A stretch of DNA of 64,000 nt from Ilex aquifolium (lineage: Eukaryota > Streptophyta > Magnoliopsida > Aquifoliales > Aquifoliaceae), in contig OX637405.1 of assembly GCA_951799425.1 (NCBI GenBank), forward strand, positions 30,959,135 to 31,023,134, read 5' to 3'. The notes under the pieces are model-generated. The model saw nothing but the letters and a program-made list of their open reading frames with translations, was not told the origin of the DNA and did not search any database. A program made the translations under genes and the position numbers. The stretch's first letter is position 1; each line of letters starts with the position of its first letter. Shown here in pieces: positions 33,110 to 44,354 of the stretch.

Positions 33110-33745
33110 ATTAGACATCGATCCAAATTAAATTTGAATTTAACCCAAATGTCAATCTAAGTATCGTAACCAACCCGATATTTAAACTACAATAGAATCC
33201 AACTTCAACCCGTATTTAGACCCGGTCATATAACGCAATAATCAAACACGAGTTGAACTCGATTACAATTATAGTTCAAACATAAGGTTACTTAGGTTTG
33301 AGTTAAATTCGAGTTAAAAATTTTAAAATTTAGATTGAAATAAGAATTAACTTCTCAGCTTGTTTAACCGGCCCAAGTTACACTCCTAGTCTAGGGAGAG
33401 AGAAGGGTTGTTTTATCAAAAAAATTGATAAAATGTTGGAAGAAGGTTCCTTCAATGGCTCGAATTTGATGGGGGGAATTATTCCTTTCAATTCCGACCC
33501 ACCCCTGGAAAAATCACTTCCTGGACCTGGCCTGCTCTATAGCCAGCTGGGATGCGTAAACCAGTCGGTTATTAGAAAGGTAATAGAACTGGTTGTGGAC
33601 TGTGTACAAGTCAACCCACCTTGACTCCAACAGGACATTAATGATCCCACCCACCCTGTGTTGTCTCAACTTACTCTCATACCAGTTGTGCCACCAATAC
33701 ATCCAAGAACAAGAATATTTTTCAGCATTAAAACTTCATCATCCT
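33110..33745. other. Dispersed repeat fragment and intergenic DNA
   Basis: The part to about 33390 shares the acccgtatttagacccggtc/gagttaaattcgagt style of repeat seen near 17540-17900 and 22440-22570. The remainder has no recognised content. Confidence 0.3.
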
Positions 33746-33747
33746 CC

Positions 33748-34125
33748 TTTTTTTTTTTTTTTTGTTCAACGGAGAGGAGTGTCTAACATCTGGATCACAG
33801 CTTACGCATATTTCGTCTAAAAGTAATATTATTGAGATCTAAAAATTGATCTAATGATGTAGTTTCATTAGAACCATTAGATCAATACAAAGTTCTAATA
33901 TTTGATAGGCTCACAGTCAATTTAATGACCATAATAAATTAGGTCTCTATAGCATTGCTCCTCGACTAATCATCTCTCAAGTCTGATCAACCACATGTCA
34001 TCTATATCGGGATTAGGATATTCATTAGGGATAAATTCCTCATAACATGATCCCAATAAGTGACCAAAATTTGAATTTATGATGACTAAATTTATAATTT
34101 TTTTTTATTACCACGTGAGATACCC
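33748..34125 (-). mobile_element. SINE family 2 copy interrupted by a MITE
   Basis: The T run near 33750 and ttgttcaacggagaggagtg on the + strand mark the tail. The body resumes after an insertion with tcgactaatcatctctcaag and tcgggattaggatattcatt. The inserted piece (about 33822-33958) is an aatgttat-family MITE, so the order of arrival is SINE first, MITE second. Confidence 0.5.
33822..33958. mobile_element. aatgttat-family MITE inserted in a SINE
   Basis: Starts agtaatattattgagatcta and ends with atagcattgct. The body shares cattagaaccattagat with the units at 17169-17538. Confidence 0.5.
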
Positions 34126-34429
34126 TTAAAAAGAAAAACTTCCAGGCTTAGTATATATTGATATATAATAAAGCACAAAACTGCAAAGTTAGTGCAATAC
34201 TAAAATTTACCACTTTTTAGATTAAGTTTAACTTTTTGGACTCAAAGTATGGTACAAAAGTTAAAACAAGTCTAATCTAAAATCTCTCTTAATAATGTTT
34301 AATAATGTTTAGGATAGATGCTAGATACTAGAATCAATCCTATTTTATCGTAATTTTAATCCTTACTTATAGCAACTTTTGGGATGTAAATTTTTTTATT
34401 TCGGTACTTTAGAGACTGTTTGATAATAC

Positions 34430-35030
34430 TACTTAAGGTTTAAAATTGAATACTTTAAGTACTTAATGAATTAGAGATAATTTAAAACTCATACCACTTA
34501 ATATTTTAAGCATTTCTGAAAAATATGTTTAAATTTTAAATAGCAAGTCACCTATTTATCATCATGCTGGTTAGTAAGGATTTTATCAATTCCTCAAAAT
34601 GGAAAAATATACTCTCAATACATTTTATACTCTTAACTTTTCAATACCCATCCATCCGCCACCACCATTGTGCCACCGCCGCCATCATTATCACTATTGT
34701 GTCACCGCCACCAATATCATTGTGTTGCCAATTCATCACCACGACAACCATTGTGTCACTGTCATTGCCATCGTCACCATTGTGTCACCACCACCACACC
34801 ATTGTGTCTCCAATCTATCACCACCACCACCTTTGTGTCACCGCCACCACTACTATTGCTACCGCCGCTATCATTATGCCACCATCACCAACATTGTGAT
34901 GGTGATAATAGAAATAAGATAGTTGCGAAAAGATGGTTAAAAAGAAGGGAATAATAATAATTTTTAGATTTTAACTCCTTATATTTGTCAAACAATTTAA
35001 TTCAATTCAATACTTAAATTTTAATTAATG
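34430..35030. mobile_element. Non-autonomous element carrying a CCA-rich minisatellite
   Basis: The left part has gtttgataatactacttaag and attgaatactttaagtactt. The right part ends with gtcaaacaatttaattcaat and acttaaattttaattaatgc, roughly inverted. Between them (34660-34905) is an irregular repeat of accattgtgtcaccgccacc-type units. The superfamily is not resolved. Confidence 0.4.
34660..34905 (+). repeat. Irregular minisatellite, (ccattgtgtcaccgcca)-like units
   Basis: About eight variants of cattgtgtcaccgccac spaced 20-45 bp apart, filled with CCA triplets. Open frames through it are by-products. Confidence 0.65.
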
Positions 35031-35070
35031 CTAGACGAAAAATATATCAATCTATGTGCACCGCGTTTTC

Positions 35071-36023
35071 CTTTGGGGCATGTTTGCTTCAAGTATAAGA
35101 CTGGTACAAAGGGGTGGTATTAGGAAAATAGTACGTGAGGTCCACTTTATACCTTGTTTGTTTGTCATTTTTCGTTCGGTATTAATTTTCGGGTTGTAAT
35201 ACCGACTCGCTGTGAACAGTGCCATTAATGCCTTCTATATGGTACTAAGCAATACCACCTATTAGGTGGTATTATCTTCCCGGTACAAATGAAAGGACGG
35301 TATAAACATGTAAATTGACACAAATGCCCTCATTTGTTAAGAGTTTACATATAAAAAATATATTTTGAATTTTTTCCTTACATTATGTTTAAGCGTACGG
35401 TGTCACCGATTTTTTTTTTAATTTTTTTTAAAAAAAAATTTTCTTTGTTTTATATTTAAGCGTACGGTGTTACCTTTTATTTTTTTATTTTTTATTTTTA
35501 AATTATTTTGAATTTTTTCCTTGTATTATGTTTAAATGTAACGGTCACCGATTTTTTTTTAATTTTTTTTAAAAAAAAATTATTTTGATTTTTTTCTTTG
35601 TATTATGTTTAAGCGTACGATATTATCGATTTTTTTTTAAAAATTATTTTTAATTTTTTTCTTGTATTATGTTTAAGCGTACGGTGTTACCGGTTTTTTT
35701 TTTTTTTTAATTTTTAAAAAAAAATTATTTTGAATTTTTTCTTTATATTATGTTTAAGCGTACGGTATTAAATATTTTTTTTTAAATTATTTTAAATTTT
35801 TTTCTTGTATAGATGGTTAAGGGTAAAATAGTATATTTGTTATATAAGATGTCATAGCTGCAATTGTTGACTTTTTTTTAAGTAGGTATTTTTTGTAACA
35901 AACAAACAAGGGGAAGGATGAGATAAATATTTAAGACCGGGTATAGTATACCATTGGATAGGAGTGGAATATAAATGATGTCTAATACCACCCATAATTA
36001 ATATTCGAAGCAAACGGGCCCTT
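35071..36023. mobile_element. hAT-like MITE with internal tandem repeats
   Basis: Left end ggggcatgtttgcttcaag with ggggtggtattag inside; right end the reverse complement of cgaagcaaacgggcccttgg with taataccacccat inside. The inverted ends are of the GGGCCCGTTTGCTTC type common in plant hAT-like MITEs. The target duplication is not clear. The middle is a tandem array (35380-35810). Confidence 0.55.
35380..35810 (+). repeat. Tandem array of six ~60-80 bp units
   Basis: Each unit holds a variant of atgtttaagcgtacggtgttaccgattt (seen near 35385, 35453, 35526, 35607, 35670 and 35750) followed by a T-run/A-run pair such as tttttttaaaaaaaaattatttt. Several units could fold into small hairpins. Confidence 0.75.
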
Positions 36024-36227
36024 GGTGTTACTGAGGCAAGGACTCAGCTTATCTTGTCAGCATTCAGTGAAACAAAATGATTTTTTTTTTTTTTTGGTCA
36101 TGAAACAAAATGATTGATAAGTCATTTTGTCAGCGTGATTTCACGTGCATTACCCAAAAGCACCCAACATGATACTGCAGTTTCGCAAAATATTATGAGG
36201 GGTCTTTTCAAAACAAAATAACCAAAT

Positions 36228-36301
36228 GGCCTATTAGCTCAGTTGGTTAGAGCGTCGTGCTAATAACGCGAAGGTCGCAGGTTCGAGACCTGCATGGGCC
36301 A
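36228..36301 (+). tRNA. tRNA-Ile (anticodon AAT)
   Basis: A 74-nt cloverleaf. The acceptor arm ggcctat pairs with atgggcc (one G-T pair). The D arm is gctc…gagc, the anticodon loop ctAATaa at 36260-36266, and the T arm gcagg-ttcgaga-cctgc. There is no intron and no encoded CCA. A T-rich stretch (cactttttg) shortly downstream is a plausible polymerase III stop. Confidence 0.95.
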
Positions 36302-37171
36302 CTTTACACTTTTTGATTTAAAATCTATGTTTCTGGAAGATCATGTCATTGTATATTTTTTTTCTTCCCCCGCAATGTTTCTTCTTGAAATCTATAAGAA
36401 ACATTAGATTGAGGATTTCTTCTAGTATCTGTATTCCGTCTGGTTCTTTTACTATGTCTTCGCTCTTCACGGTTGTCTCAGGTGTTGTCTTTTTTAGTAA
36501 ACATTTTAAGATAAACAGATTGCAAGATCTGGTATCCACATTTCTGGGTTCCTCTTTATGGCCGAGAAAGACATAACAATTGCAAGCACACTTTCTATCA
36601 CAAAGTTATCCAAGTGGGTATAAAGTGTATATAAGTTTTCTTCCTTCATCTAGAGTTTTTAAAAAAGAAGAGTAGGGTTTTTATGAAAAACACCTCTCTT
36701 CATTCCATATGTTTTGGGTCTGCCAAGCAATTTTATGGAAAAAAAGGTTGGCCCAAATTCACTAGTCTCTCATTATTACGAACTTTGAGAAGTGTTAGAT
36801 GTACGAAGACTAACTTTAGCACACATAGACTGTTTTCGCAATTCGAATCTTTGATGATCAAGTCACAATTGAATAACTTTATCACCGTGTTCACCCTTTT
36901 TTTTATGGGCAGTTCCCCCCCCCCCCCCCCCCCCACCCACGAGTATTAGAGAGTTTTTAGAGCGTAGTGTGTGTATCTTCAAAAACAAAACATCAAGTGA
37001 AGCAACTAGATCTCACAAACAAATGGATCAAATAAACAGGAAAACAAGGATAAGTAGTGCTAGTGCCACCTGTATTGGTACAAAATCAGCAAATGCATTA
37101 TCTGAAACAAGTACTGGGATCCTGCATTATCTGAAACAAGTACCTCAAGACCTCACTTAGAATGCTCTCAT
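36302..37171. other. Intergenic DNA between tRNA-Ile and the GARP gene
   Basis: Contains a 20-base C run (36915-36934) and otherwise no recognised feature. The part nearest 37172 is likely the 3' UTR of the GARP gene on the minus strand. Confidence 0.4.
36915..36934 (+). repeat. Run of 20 cytosines
   Basis: An uninterrupted C tract followed by acccacg. It lies about 240 bp beyond the GARP gene stop codon. Confidence 0.85.
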
Positions 37172-38689
37172 TCATATAGTCAGATCCAGAGTACTTGCCC
37201 TTCTTTCATTCTCTCTACCATCATATGCTCTCAACCTGATAATCTTTGAGGAAGAAGGTGAGTACAATGACAATGATAAGTTACCGTTGTCCTCATCATC
37301 CAAATCTTTCTGGCTCTCATGATCAATTTTTGAATTTAGCCCAAGAGAGAGATTCAAATCGAGTTCGCAATCTGAAGCCTTCCTTTTTCCCCTTGCTTGT
37401 TTCTGAAGACTCACTGTTGTGTCCAAATCTAGAGGAATACAGCTGTTGTATAGACTGGTTTCTTCTCGGACTTTTGCTTGTAGTTGCTTTAAAGGGTTGA
37501 GCTCTATCAGGTTTATTCTGGATTGGCCTCGACAAGGTTCATGATTGTATAATGATCTCAAATCATCCTTCAGATCATTGGTTCTCCATGTAGGTTGTGC
37601 CCTGAAAGTGAAACTACTGCTACGGAGATTATGATTTCCCGAACGGCCATAGTTGCTTCCATAGATCCTCTCAGCAACAGAATCATATGGTCCACATCCT
37701 TGCCTAGTCTTATCAATTCCATTCCAACCCCAATAAGGGCTAAGCCAGTTATGATGAGCATTCAAAAAAGCTTCTCCATATCTTCAAAAAAGATAGGCAT
37801 CACCGTGTGAGATTGAATTCATTGAATTTAAAACCCAAGAACAAAGTACGTATGTTTAGAGTGTTAATTCCATACCTGAAGGTAGAATCATGCCTTTGGC
37901 CAAGTCCTTGGAGCATGGGAAGTTGGCTGAGGTTGTAGATGTTTCGATCACCGCCTTCCACAAGATGTCTATGATCGGCTATCACTGTCATTCAGAGGCC
38001 ACTTATAAGCACCAGTGCTTTATGAAAACCCTAATTTTGCTATAATAAAAGAAGTGAATATAGAAAGAGAATTTAGCATACCTTGACCATGGTCATCAAT
38101 CTTCTTGCTTCTATACATCTAACAAACATACACCAAAGAACAAGAAAAGAAAAAATATATCAAGGAAAAGATAAGGACCATGATAAATCAAGGAATTAAC
38201 TAATAAGAGATACTATTATACAGATCTTGTGTGTCAAGTCAAATAACCTGTAAATGACTCTTGACATGGGCGATGTTAAGTACTTTGATGTTCATAAGTT
38301 GAAGAACCAATTTGGGTGTTGCTCCTGCAACAAAAAGAATAAAGAATAATTACCAATGATCACCTTTGTGAAAGAACAACCTTCATTAAACGATTCAAAA
38401 AAGTTGAGATCGATCTATGGCTGATTGAGTTTTGTAGCCCTATGAACTCACTGTCTTGTCCTCCGAGTCTCTCTATAGCCTGAATGAATCGAAGATGCAG
38501 ATCAGGTGTCCACCGCAGTCTTGGCATCTTGGATCGAATATAAGGCCGAATCGATGGTTTCTTCTCACTCTCTTCGACGGTGCTGTTGCTTGAGCTTCCA
38601 CCATCTTTTGGCTTCTCGCTCTCGTTTTCATTTTCATTTTGGTCAGAAGGGCATGCCTTAGAACATTCTATCCCTTGGCTTTTCTCCAT
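37172..38689 (-). CDS. GARP/MYB-like (SHLQ-type) transcription factor with EAR motif, 5 exons
   Basis: Minus-strand exons 38689-38452, 38324-38248, 38118-38082, 37984-37876 and 37781-37172 join in frame (all GT-AG) into 356 residues. Residues about 48-108 hold the single GARP B-motif: RPYIRSKMPRLRWTPDLHLR, then ATPKLVLQLM…HVKSHLQMYRSKK, split by two introns at the positions usual in this family. An acidic Ser/Asn/Glu-rich N-terminus precedes it. Residues 294-302 are LDLNLSLGL, a textbook LxLxL EAR repression motif, followed by a second LSLSL. The protein is therefore predicted to bind DNA in the nucleus and recruit TOPLESS-type co-repressors. Closest in layout to the group of Arabidopsis MYB-like proteins around At1g14600/At2g40260; target genes are unknown. 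The coding sequence has no visible lesion. Confidence 0.9.
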
Positions 38690-39060
38690 GATCTTTATAA
38701 AGGAGCTAGGTTTTACCCTTTCTGTTTCTCTTTATGGTAGAGGCTTTGAAGTTGTGACAGCAAACGCACATGTGCTCAGAGAAAAGCTCGAGTAGCTTCG
38801 GAAACGACCTATGGTATCTTTCTTCTCTCTCTCTTTCATGCTTCCTTCATAACAGGTGAGAGAAAGAAGTGTGGGGAAGAACCGAAAGCAATCTTAGCTA
38901 AGAACTCTATCGTGTACGCCGGGAAAAAGATGAGTTACAGCTCTATGTTCACCAAATGGGAAATGAAAGTCTGAAACCCTAGGCCAGAACGTGGAAGACT
39001 CTCTCTCCCTCTCGCCTTCTAAATAATTGTTGAGCTATCTTGTATGCATACGATTGTTAC
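38690..39060 (-). promoter_or_regulatory. GARP gene leader and proximal promoter
   Basis: Upstream of the ATG. A pyrimidine-rich tract (tttcttctctctctctttc on the + strand, GA-rich on the coding strand) lies at 38818-38840 and another at 39000-39015. This is typical of a 5' leader. No definite TATA box was assigned. Confidence 0.35.
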
Positions 39061-39249
39061 ATGCACATGTACATATGCAATACATGTATGGACCTATATT
39101 TGATGCTGAGAAGGGATGATAATAAAATAAAACGGCTTACATTAGTGCAGATGTCCAAATCTTTAGAAAAGCATTTTTCACGTAGAAAACATCAACCTCA
39201 AAAATACTAAAATTAGTAACAGAGACAGTTAGTAAAATTAGACGCTCAG

Positions 39250-39402
39250 AATTTGAATTTTGATAATTTCTTGAGATTAGGTCATAAATTCTTTAATCCC
39301 AGCATAAATGACTTGTATTTGATCGAACCAGAGAGAGAATTAATTAAGATGTGTATAAATTAGTTCAAACACCCCTGACCATTGAACTTAAAAAAAAAAA
39401 GC
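39250..39402 (+). mobile_element. SINE family 2, 5'-truncated
   Basis: Body words taatcccagcataaatgact and gatcgaaccagagagagaat, then the conserved end acacccctgaccattgaac and an A-rich tail (39391-39400). The same end occurs near position 20-45 of the window. Confidence 0.5.
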
Positions 39403-39483
39403 ATCAACCTCAAAAAAATTTGCTAGTCTTTTATTGATATCTAATTATTTTAACCCTCTTAAAAAAAAACATATTTACATGAG

Positions 39484-39660
39484 TAATGTTATTAGGATCT
39501 AAAAAATTAATCTAATTTGCTGACCTACTGATGTAACAATGATGCGGTCTCATGATGTTATGATTATAACTCCTAAGATTTTTTCATTAAGACTTTATCA
39601 CTTACCGCATTATTGTGTCAGTAAATTAAGTCAATTTTCTAAGTTTCTATAACATTATTC
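39484..39660. mobile_element. aatgttat-family MITE
   Basis: Starts gtaatgttattaggatctaa and ends with agtttctataacattattc, inverted ends matching the copies at 17169-17538. The centre has a short palindromic part (catgatgttatgattataac). Confidence 0.5.
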
Positions 39661-40865
39661 AATTTATATATATATACATACATGTATATGTGTATATTAA
39701 ATAACTCTTATTTAATTTATTGATATGGATACGCTCGACAAATTTGAACAGAACTGCGAGATGCCAAGAAATTCAGCCTTATTAAATGAGTCAATTAAGT
39801 TCAAAGAAAACTTTTGTTCGTATTTTGTCCCTTCAGTCAATCGACGGAACGTCCTGGGACCACACTGCCCTATGCTTAATGAAGAAATGAAAACATATTT
39901 TTAGCAATAATATCAATCATAATTAGCAGTGGGTGATTAGGTAAAAAAATTAGATAGTTCAGTAAATTATGTCTAAATAATATTATTTTATTTCAGAATG
40001 AAAAAACCAGCAGCTTAATTACAAAGGCTTATTTTTTTCAGATCAGTCTGAAAAATTTCATTGTCAAGAAGAAATGTTCCAAGTTTGCACAAACAAGTGC
40101 ATCCAATCGATGTAATAGTTTGGGAAACTTGATTCATTGAGCATAATCCATTTGACTATATATAATCCACTGTAGCATGATGTTTATTAAACGTTTGTCA
40201 AAAACATACTTGAAGCAAATTCCACTTTCTTTTAATATTGACATGGAAAAAATATTCGAGTAACCGTTACGTCAGGTCAGCAATACCACGTGGTGTAACT
40301 ATCTACTAATAAGTAAACAAATCTGCAAATGAGCCCAACAAAAATTCATAATCACCTAGTCATGTAATATATAATCACTTCCATAATAAGAAATGGACCT
40401 TATTTTATCCATTTTGTAATTTTTTTTTATTGAATAGTTACACCACATCAACATTACTGACATGGGGTAACCGTTATACCCAATATTTACTCATGGTCCA
40501 CGGACATATGAATTAGGTCTTTGGGTGTTGTGTTTTGTGTGTGTGTGTGTGTTTTTCATAAGGATAAATCTTTGCGGCGACTTGATGAAAATAAATATAT
40601 TTTTGGGGGAGGGAGAGATTTATAAATGTATGAATGAATTGGTATACGTATTATATACATTCTTTGAATTTTTTGAATCTTGGGCATGCCCTTAAAAAAG
40701 TAATATAAAGATCAAGAAAAGAGAAGAGATCGGAGATGAAGCTTTTACAATAATTTAGCTTTTTTTGGGGGTTGACGATGGTCGCCAAAGATAACAAAAT
40801 GTATATTTCATTATCTAGACTAGCATATATATATATAAACATAGATCAAACTAAAAACCCAAAAG
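39661..40865. other. AT-rich intergenic DNA
   Basis: No gene or clear repeat other than a short (GT)n near 40537 and (AT)n near 40830. Confidence 0.45.
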
Positions 40866-40869
40866 TGTA

Positions 40870-41022
40870 CGAATGAATCTTTGGGGTTAAGTTATGAGAA
40901 ATTTATCTTGAATACTCTAATCCCGATGTAGATGATTTGTCTTTGGCCGAACTGAAGAGGGAATTAGTCGAATTGTGCGTAAACTGGCTCGGATACCTCC
41001 GACTGTTGAAAAAAAAAAGAAG
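40870..41022 (+). mobile_element. SINE family 2, 5'-truncated
   Basis: Reads ttatgagaaatttatcttga, gaatactctaatcccgatgt, gaagagggaattagtcgaat and gtaaactggctcggatacct in order, then tccgactgttg and an A run at 41011-41021. It is the clearest example of the 3' half of the family. Confidence 0.6.
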
Positions 41023-41506
41023 AATCTATTAATTAAGTAACGTTGGTAGTGAGACATAATGTGATGCCTGGCTGTCTCGGATGCTGACCCGAACTCTAAA
41101 GAAAATTTGCATGTTTGCAGCTGCCTTTGCGTCGGGAATCACGGGGTTTGTTTCTACTTTGGTCTCTGGACCTACCATGTTGCTAAGACGTTTGTTACAC
41201 CTAAACTCAAGGTAAGACCTCTTGGATTTTGTACTGAAAACTTTGAAGCTATAAATTCAATGGCATAGTTGCTCAGAGACAATGTATCTATATATTATCT
41301 TCTAGCAGGCTGAGGTTGGGCTGAATTCAAGTTTACCATTGTAGTCCTAATCTTCCATGTCGGGGTGGTCAAGTCTATATGTCCCCTGGTCATGAGCCCA
41401 TTGTTCTTTCTTTTCAACTTGGTGTATTTACTGATCATATGCACTTTAGAGCCAGCTGTGAAATAGAAAGACGACCTTTAGAAGAGAACCTTTTCATTAC
41501 TTCCAC

Positions 41507-41761
41507 GTGTATACGTATGGTACTTCACAATTTTGGACCGTGATTGATGTCTGGAAAGAGAAGAGCATAAGGCACAATGGTTTTCTTCCTTTAGGACCCA
41601 TGCATATTAGGTACTTTCTCACGGGTTTCTTGAAGTTCAGTGATGATAAGAGTCTAAACAACCTTCGAGAAAGTTTAGCCCTAATGTTATGTTCTATACG
41701 GAAATATGATCGTTTACTTGTTGAACAAAAGATTGAGTGGTCACCTACACTGTGGACTTAA
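41507..41761 (+). CDS. Unrecognised open frame (~84 codons), possible gene relic
   Basis: The frame MYTYGTSQFWTVIDVWKEKS to SPTLWT is open with codon use less AT-skewed than the flanks. A further open stretch with FAAAFASGITGFVSTLVSGP-like residues lies upstream at about 41120-41215. I recognise no domain. The lack of a clear gene model suggests a relic or chance. It ends 50 bp before the perfect hairpin at 41813. Confidence 0.2.
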   Translation: MYTYGTSQFWTVIDVWKEKSIRHNGFLPLGPMHIRYFLTGFLKFSDDKSLNNLRESLALMLCSIRKYDRLLVEQKIEWSPTLWT

Positions 41762-41812
41762 ACATAGAAAGTTTATTAGATAAAGAACCTCGGCAAATAC
41801 CAATTTTTCGCA

Positions 41813-41929
41813 GCTTAAAAAGTTTTGATTAGAAGTGTTACATATTCATGTAGCCTATGTTAATATATATACCATAGCTGAATATAGGCTACATGAATAT
41901 GTAACACTTCTAATCAAAACTTTTTAAGC
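41813..41929. repeat. Perfect inverted repeat: 46-bp arms, 25-nt loop
   Basis: The left arm (41813-41858) and right arm (41884-41929) are exact reverse complements over 46 bases; the arm begins gcttaaaaagttttgattag. The loop is 41859-41883. The unit resembles a small-RNA precursor or a very young foldback element. Confidence 0.9.
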
Positions 41930-41942
41930 CAACCCTAGGAAT

Positions 41943-42165
41943 AGCTCAAGTGGTAATATGGACGAGTTGTGTAAGCTCAGACATTATAAATTCGAATCTT
42001 GAGAACATTTTGGAGTTAGACCATGAAAAATTTATCTTTTATGAATATCTTAGTCCCGAAGTGGATGACCTAGAGCAAAGGAAGCAAGGTTTTTATACGT
42101 TGGACCCACATCGGCTCTCTGACGGTTGTGTGTACAAAGTAAGGGGTTCCGCTCCTCAAGTTTCT
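41943..42165 (+). mobile_element. SINE family 2, 5' half with tRNA-like head
   Basis: tagctcaagtggtaatatgg gives a good box A, and attataaattcgaatcttga a good box B, about 45 bp apart. These are followed by ttatcttttatgaatatctt and agtcccgaagtggatgacct body sequence. The end of the family is missing. Confidence 0.55.
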
Positions 42166-42214
42166 AACTGGTAAGTGTAATCAATGCATGATGCAAGTTT
42201 TCCACTGGTTTGAA

Positions 42215-43567
42215 CTAGGGGGCAACTGATGAGCATGAATTGGTTACTAGCCCAAAAGTGGCCCACAACTCATCCTCATGCACAAATTGATGGAGTCGAG
42301 TCATAGCCTCCTCTATACTGTTCCACGTTGATTGGGACATTGCTGTAGAATACGCAGGGGGATGTTTCTCCTCAGTAGTACCAAGGGTTGTGCCTCTCTT
42401 TTTGTCAACCAAGGGAATGACATAACCTCTAATTAGGGGAACCTCCAGAAGAGGACCAACGGATTCCGGAACAACAACGGGTTTTACATCACCTCCTATA
42501 GTGTTGCAAGTCTGAGGAGATTCCCAAAAAGCCCCGGAGCTTGGCGATGCTCCTTTGCCCCTAGAAAAGGACATTCTTGGCCTCTTGCGGGAAAGGGGGC
42601 TTGCCTCAGAAATCCTCCTAGCCAGAACCTCTAGAAGGGCCTTTTTGTCAACAGGCTTGAAAGCCATAGTTGAGAACAAAAAAAGGGAAGGCTTAACACA
42701 TGACCCCAACTAAAGAAAATCTCAACATAACAGAACCATACCTTTGGGAGGTGAGACAATGCCAATTGGAGGAGTAGAAACAATGGGAGGAGGACTTAAC
42801 AAACACTATAGAGCTTGGTCGTTTATGAGATCAGAAAAGTCCTTGATACGATAGTAAGAGTTTTTTTGACTTGAAGTTCCAGCTCGAGGGATAGAGGATA
42901 TGGTTTACCTCTACCCATAGAGAGATAATAGTAAGAATTCAACATAATCAATTGGCAAAACACACTAAAAGAAGTCTACTTACGAAGAGAAGAGAAGGGG
43001 TAAGGGAACCCAAATATGAGGAATTCAGACAAATTTATGTAAGGGAGCCTCAAAAGACCCATACTCTAGCCACAACCAGAAACAAAGAACAATTTGTCTT
43101 TTCATTCTTTTAATTTCGAGGAGTAGCCTGTTAGCGAACTCGGCTCCTCTCTATTTGAAAGATAAAACCAACCAAGGCCTTGTCTAGGACAGGGAGTGAG
43201 TTTATACTTTATAGCATTGCATCAACTCAACAAAAGAGGGTTGTATGTCGATGCCATTTTCTCTAGCCCAGATAACTCTGATACCAACAAAAAATTCCCG
43301 ACTATTCAGGGTCAGTTGAGCCGAGGTAAGATTCAAGAAGTGAAGGGCATCCCTAATATATTTGGGCATTGGAAAACGAAGTCCAACTTCAAAAATAGAC
43401 TCATAAAAACAAATTTTGCCAGGTAGAAAAGTGTTAGCGGTTTTGTTGGGAGACGAAGCCCTAAGTTGCATAGAATTGGGAATCTGATATAATGTCCTAA
43501 ACTCTTGGAGGTCATCTCCATCAAAACAACTATGGTAATTCTTGGCTCCGATAACTTTGAGAGACAA
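42215..43567 (-). pseudogene. Remnant of a gypsy-type transposon N-terminal protein
   Basis: Minus strand. 43567-43202 encodes FYESIFEVGLRFPMPKYIRD and then ALHFLNLTSAQLTLNS, close to the plant family annotated as putative gypsy-type transposon (PF04195 style: FYE..F..GLR.PL..F.R..L..L…QL.PN.W). 42709-42215 gives a second open piece with a Lys/Arg/Ser-rich stretch. The two pieces are separated by about 500 bp with stops. No reverse transcriptase was found nearby. Likely a decayed part of a retrotransposon or of a domesticated relative. Confidence 0.5.
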
Positions 43568-44290
43568 AAACTCAATCTCTTGGATTGAGTCAGAGTTCTC
43601 ATTGGCCTCGACGGCGTTCTACTTTCTCTGCCACCTTATTCAAAAAGTAGTTGAGGAGTTTCAATGGCACATTTTTCGCACCGATAAATGGGTCAAGCTA
43701 GCCATGAACCAGGTAAGTCATCTTCTCCTGCTATATACAATTCTTTTGTCATTCCAATTCTAACTTAATAATCAGATGATTGACCACCGAAGCCTCTCTG
43801 GTCTTCGATTTTCTTTGCAGGAACTCCCCGCCGATTGTGAGATCATCCCACATTCTTGTGGTGCAGCTTTTGAGACCAACAACTGAAAAAATTGATTTAT
43901 TTCAATTTATTTGTTCCTTGCATCAAATTCAACTTATAAATTTCGTATCAATTTTTTGTTTTTGTGTGTGTGAGAATTTCAATAAGAGAGATCACATTAA
44001 TAGAAAAGTGAATGGAGGAGCTGAGTGACTTTTCTTTTAGCCATATTTATATATACAACGTCCTTGAGCGTAAAATTCGAACTGTTTATCGAGAAAAATG
44101 CACCTCAAGAACATCAAATTTTCTTCTGCATATAAAACTGAGGCCGGTCTGAAAAGATTCACTTCTTCAACACCCAGTAGTGAAGTCAACCCACCGCAGC
44201 ACTTTTGTTTCCTTCTCTTAATATAAAGCCTCATTGGAGTTTGTGTGCCTATTATTGCGGATCTAGCATTGTTTGAGAATGAGGATGTCT
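43568..44290. other. Intergenic DNA
   Basis: Short open stretches but nothing recognised. Confidence 0.4.
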
Positions 44291-44294
44291 GTCG

Positions 44295-44298
<4 letters not shown>

Positions 44299-44354
<56 letters not shown>
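44299..44354. repeat. Compound (CT)n(AT)n microsatellite
   Basis: About 33 bp of CT followed by about 22 bp of AT. Confidence 0.9.

Noticed and set aside
33433-33702. Open frames of about 60 codons on both strands
   Set aside because: Short, no similarity recognised, no splice or start context; likely chance.
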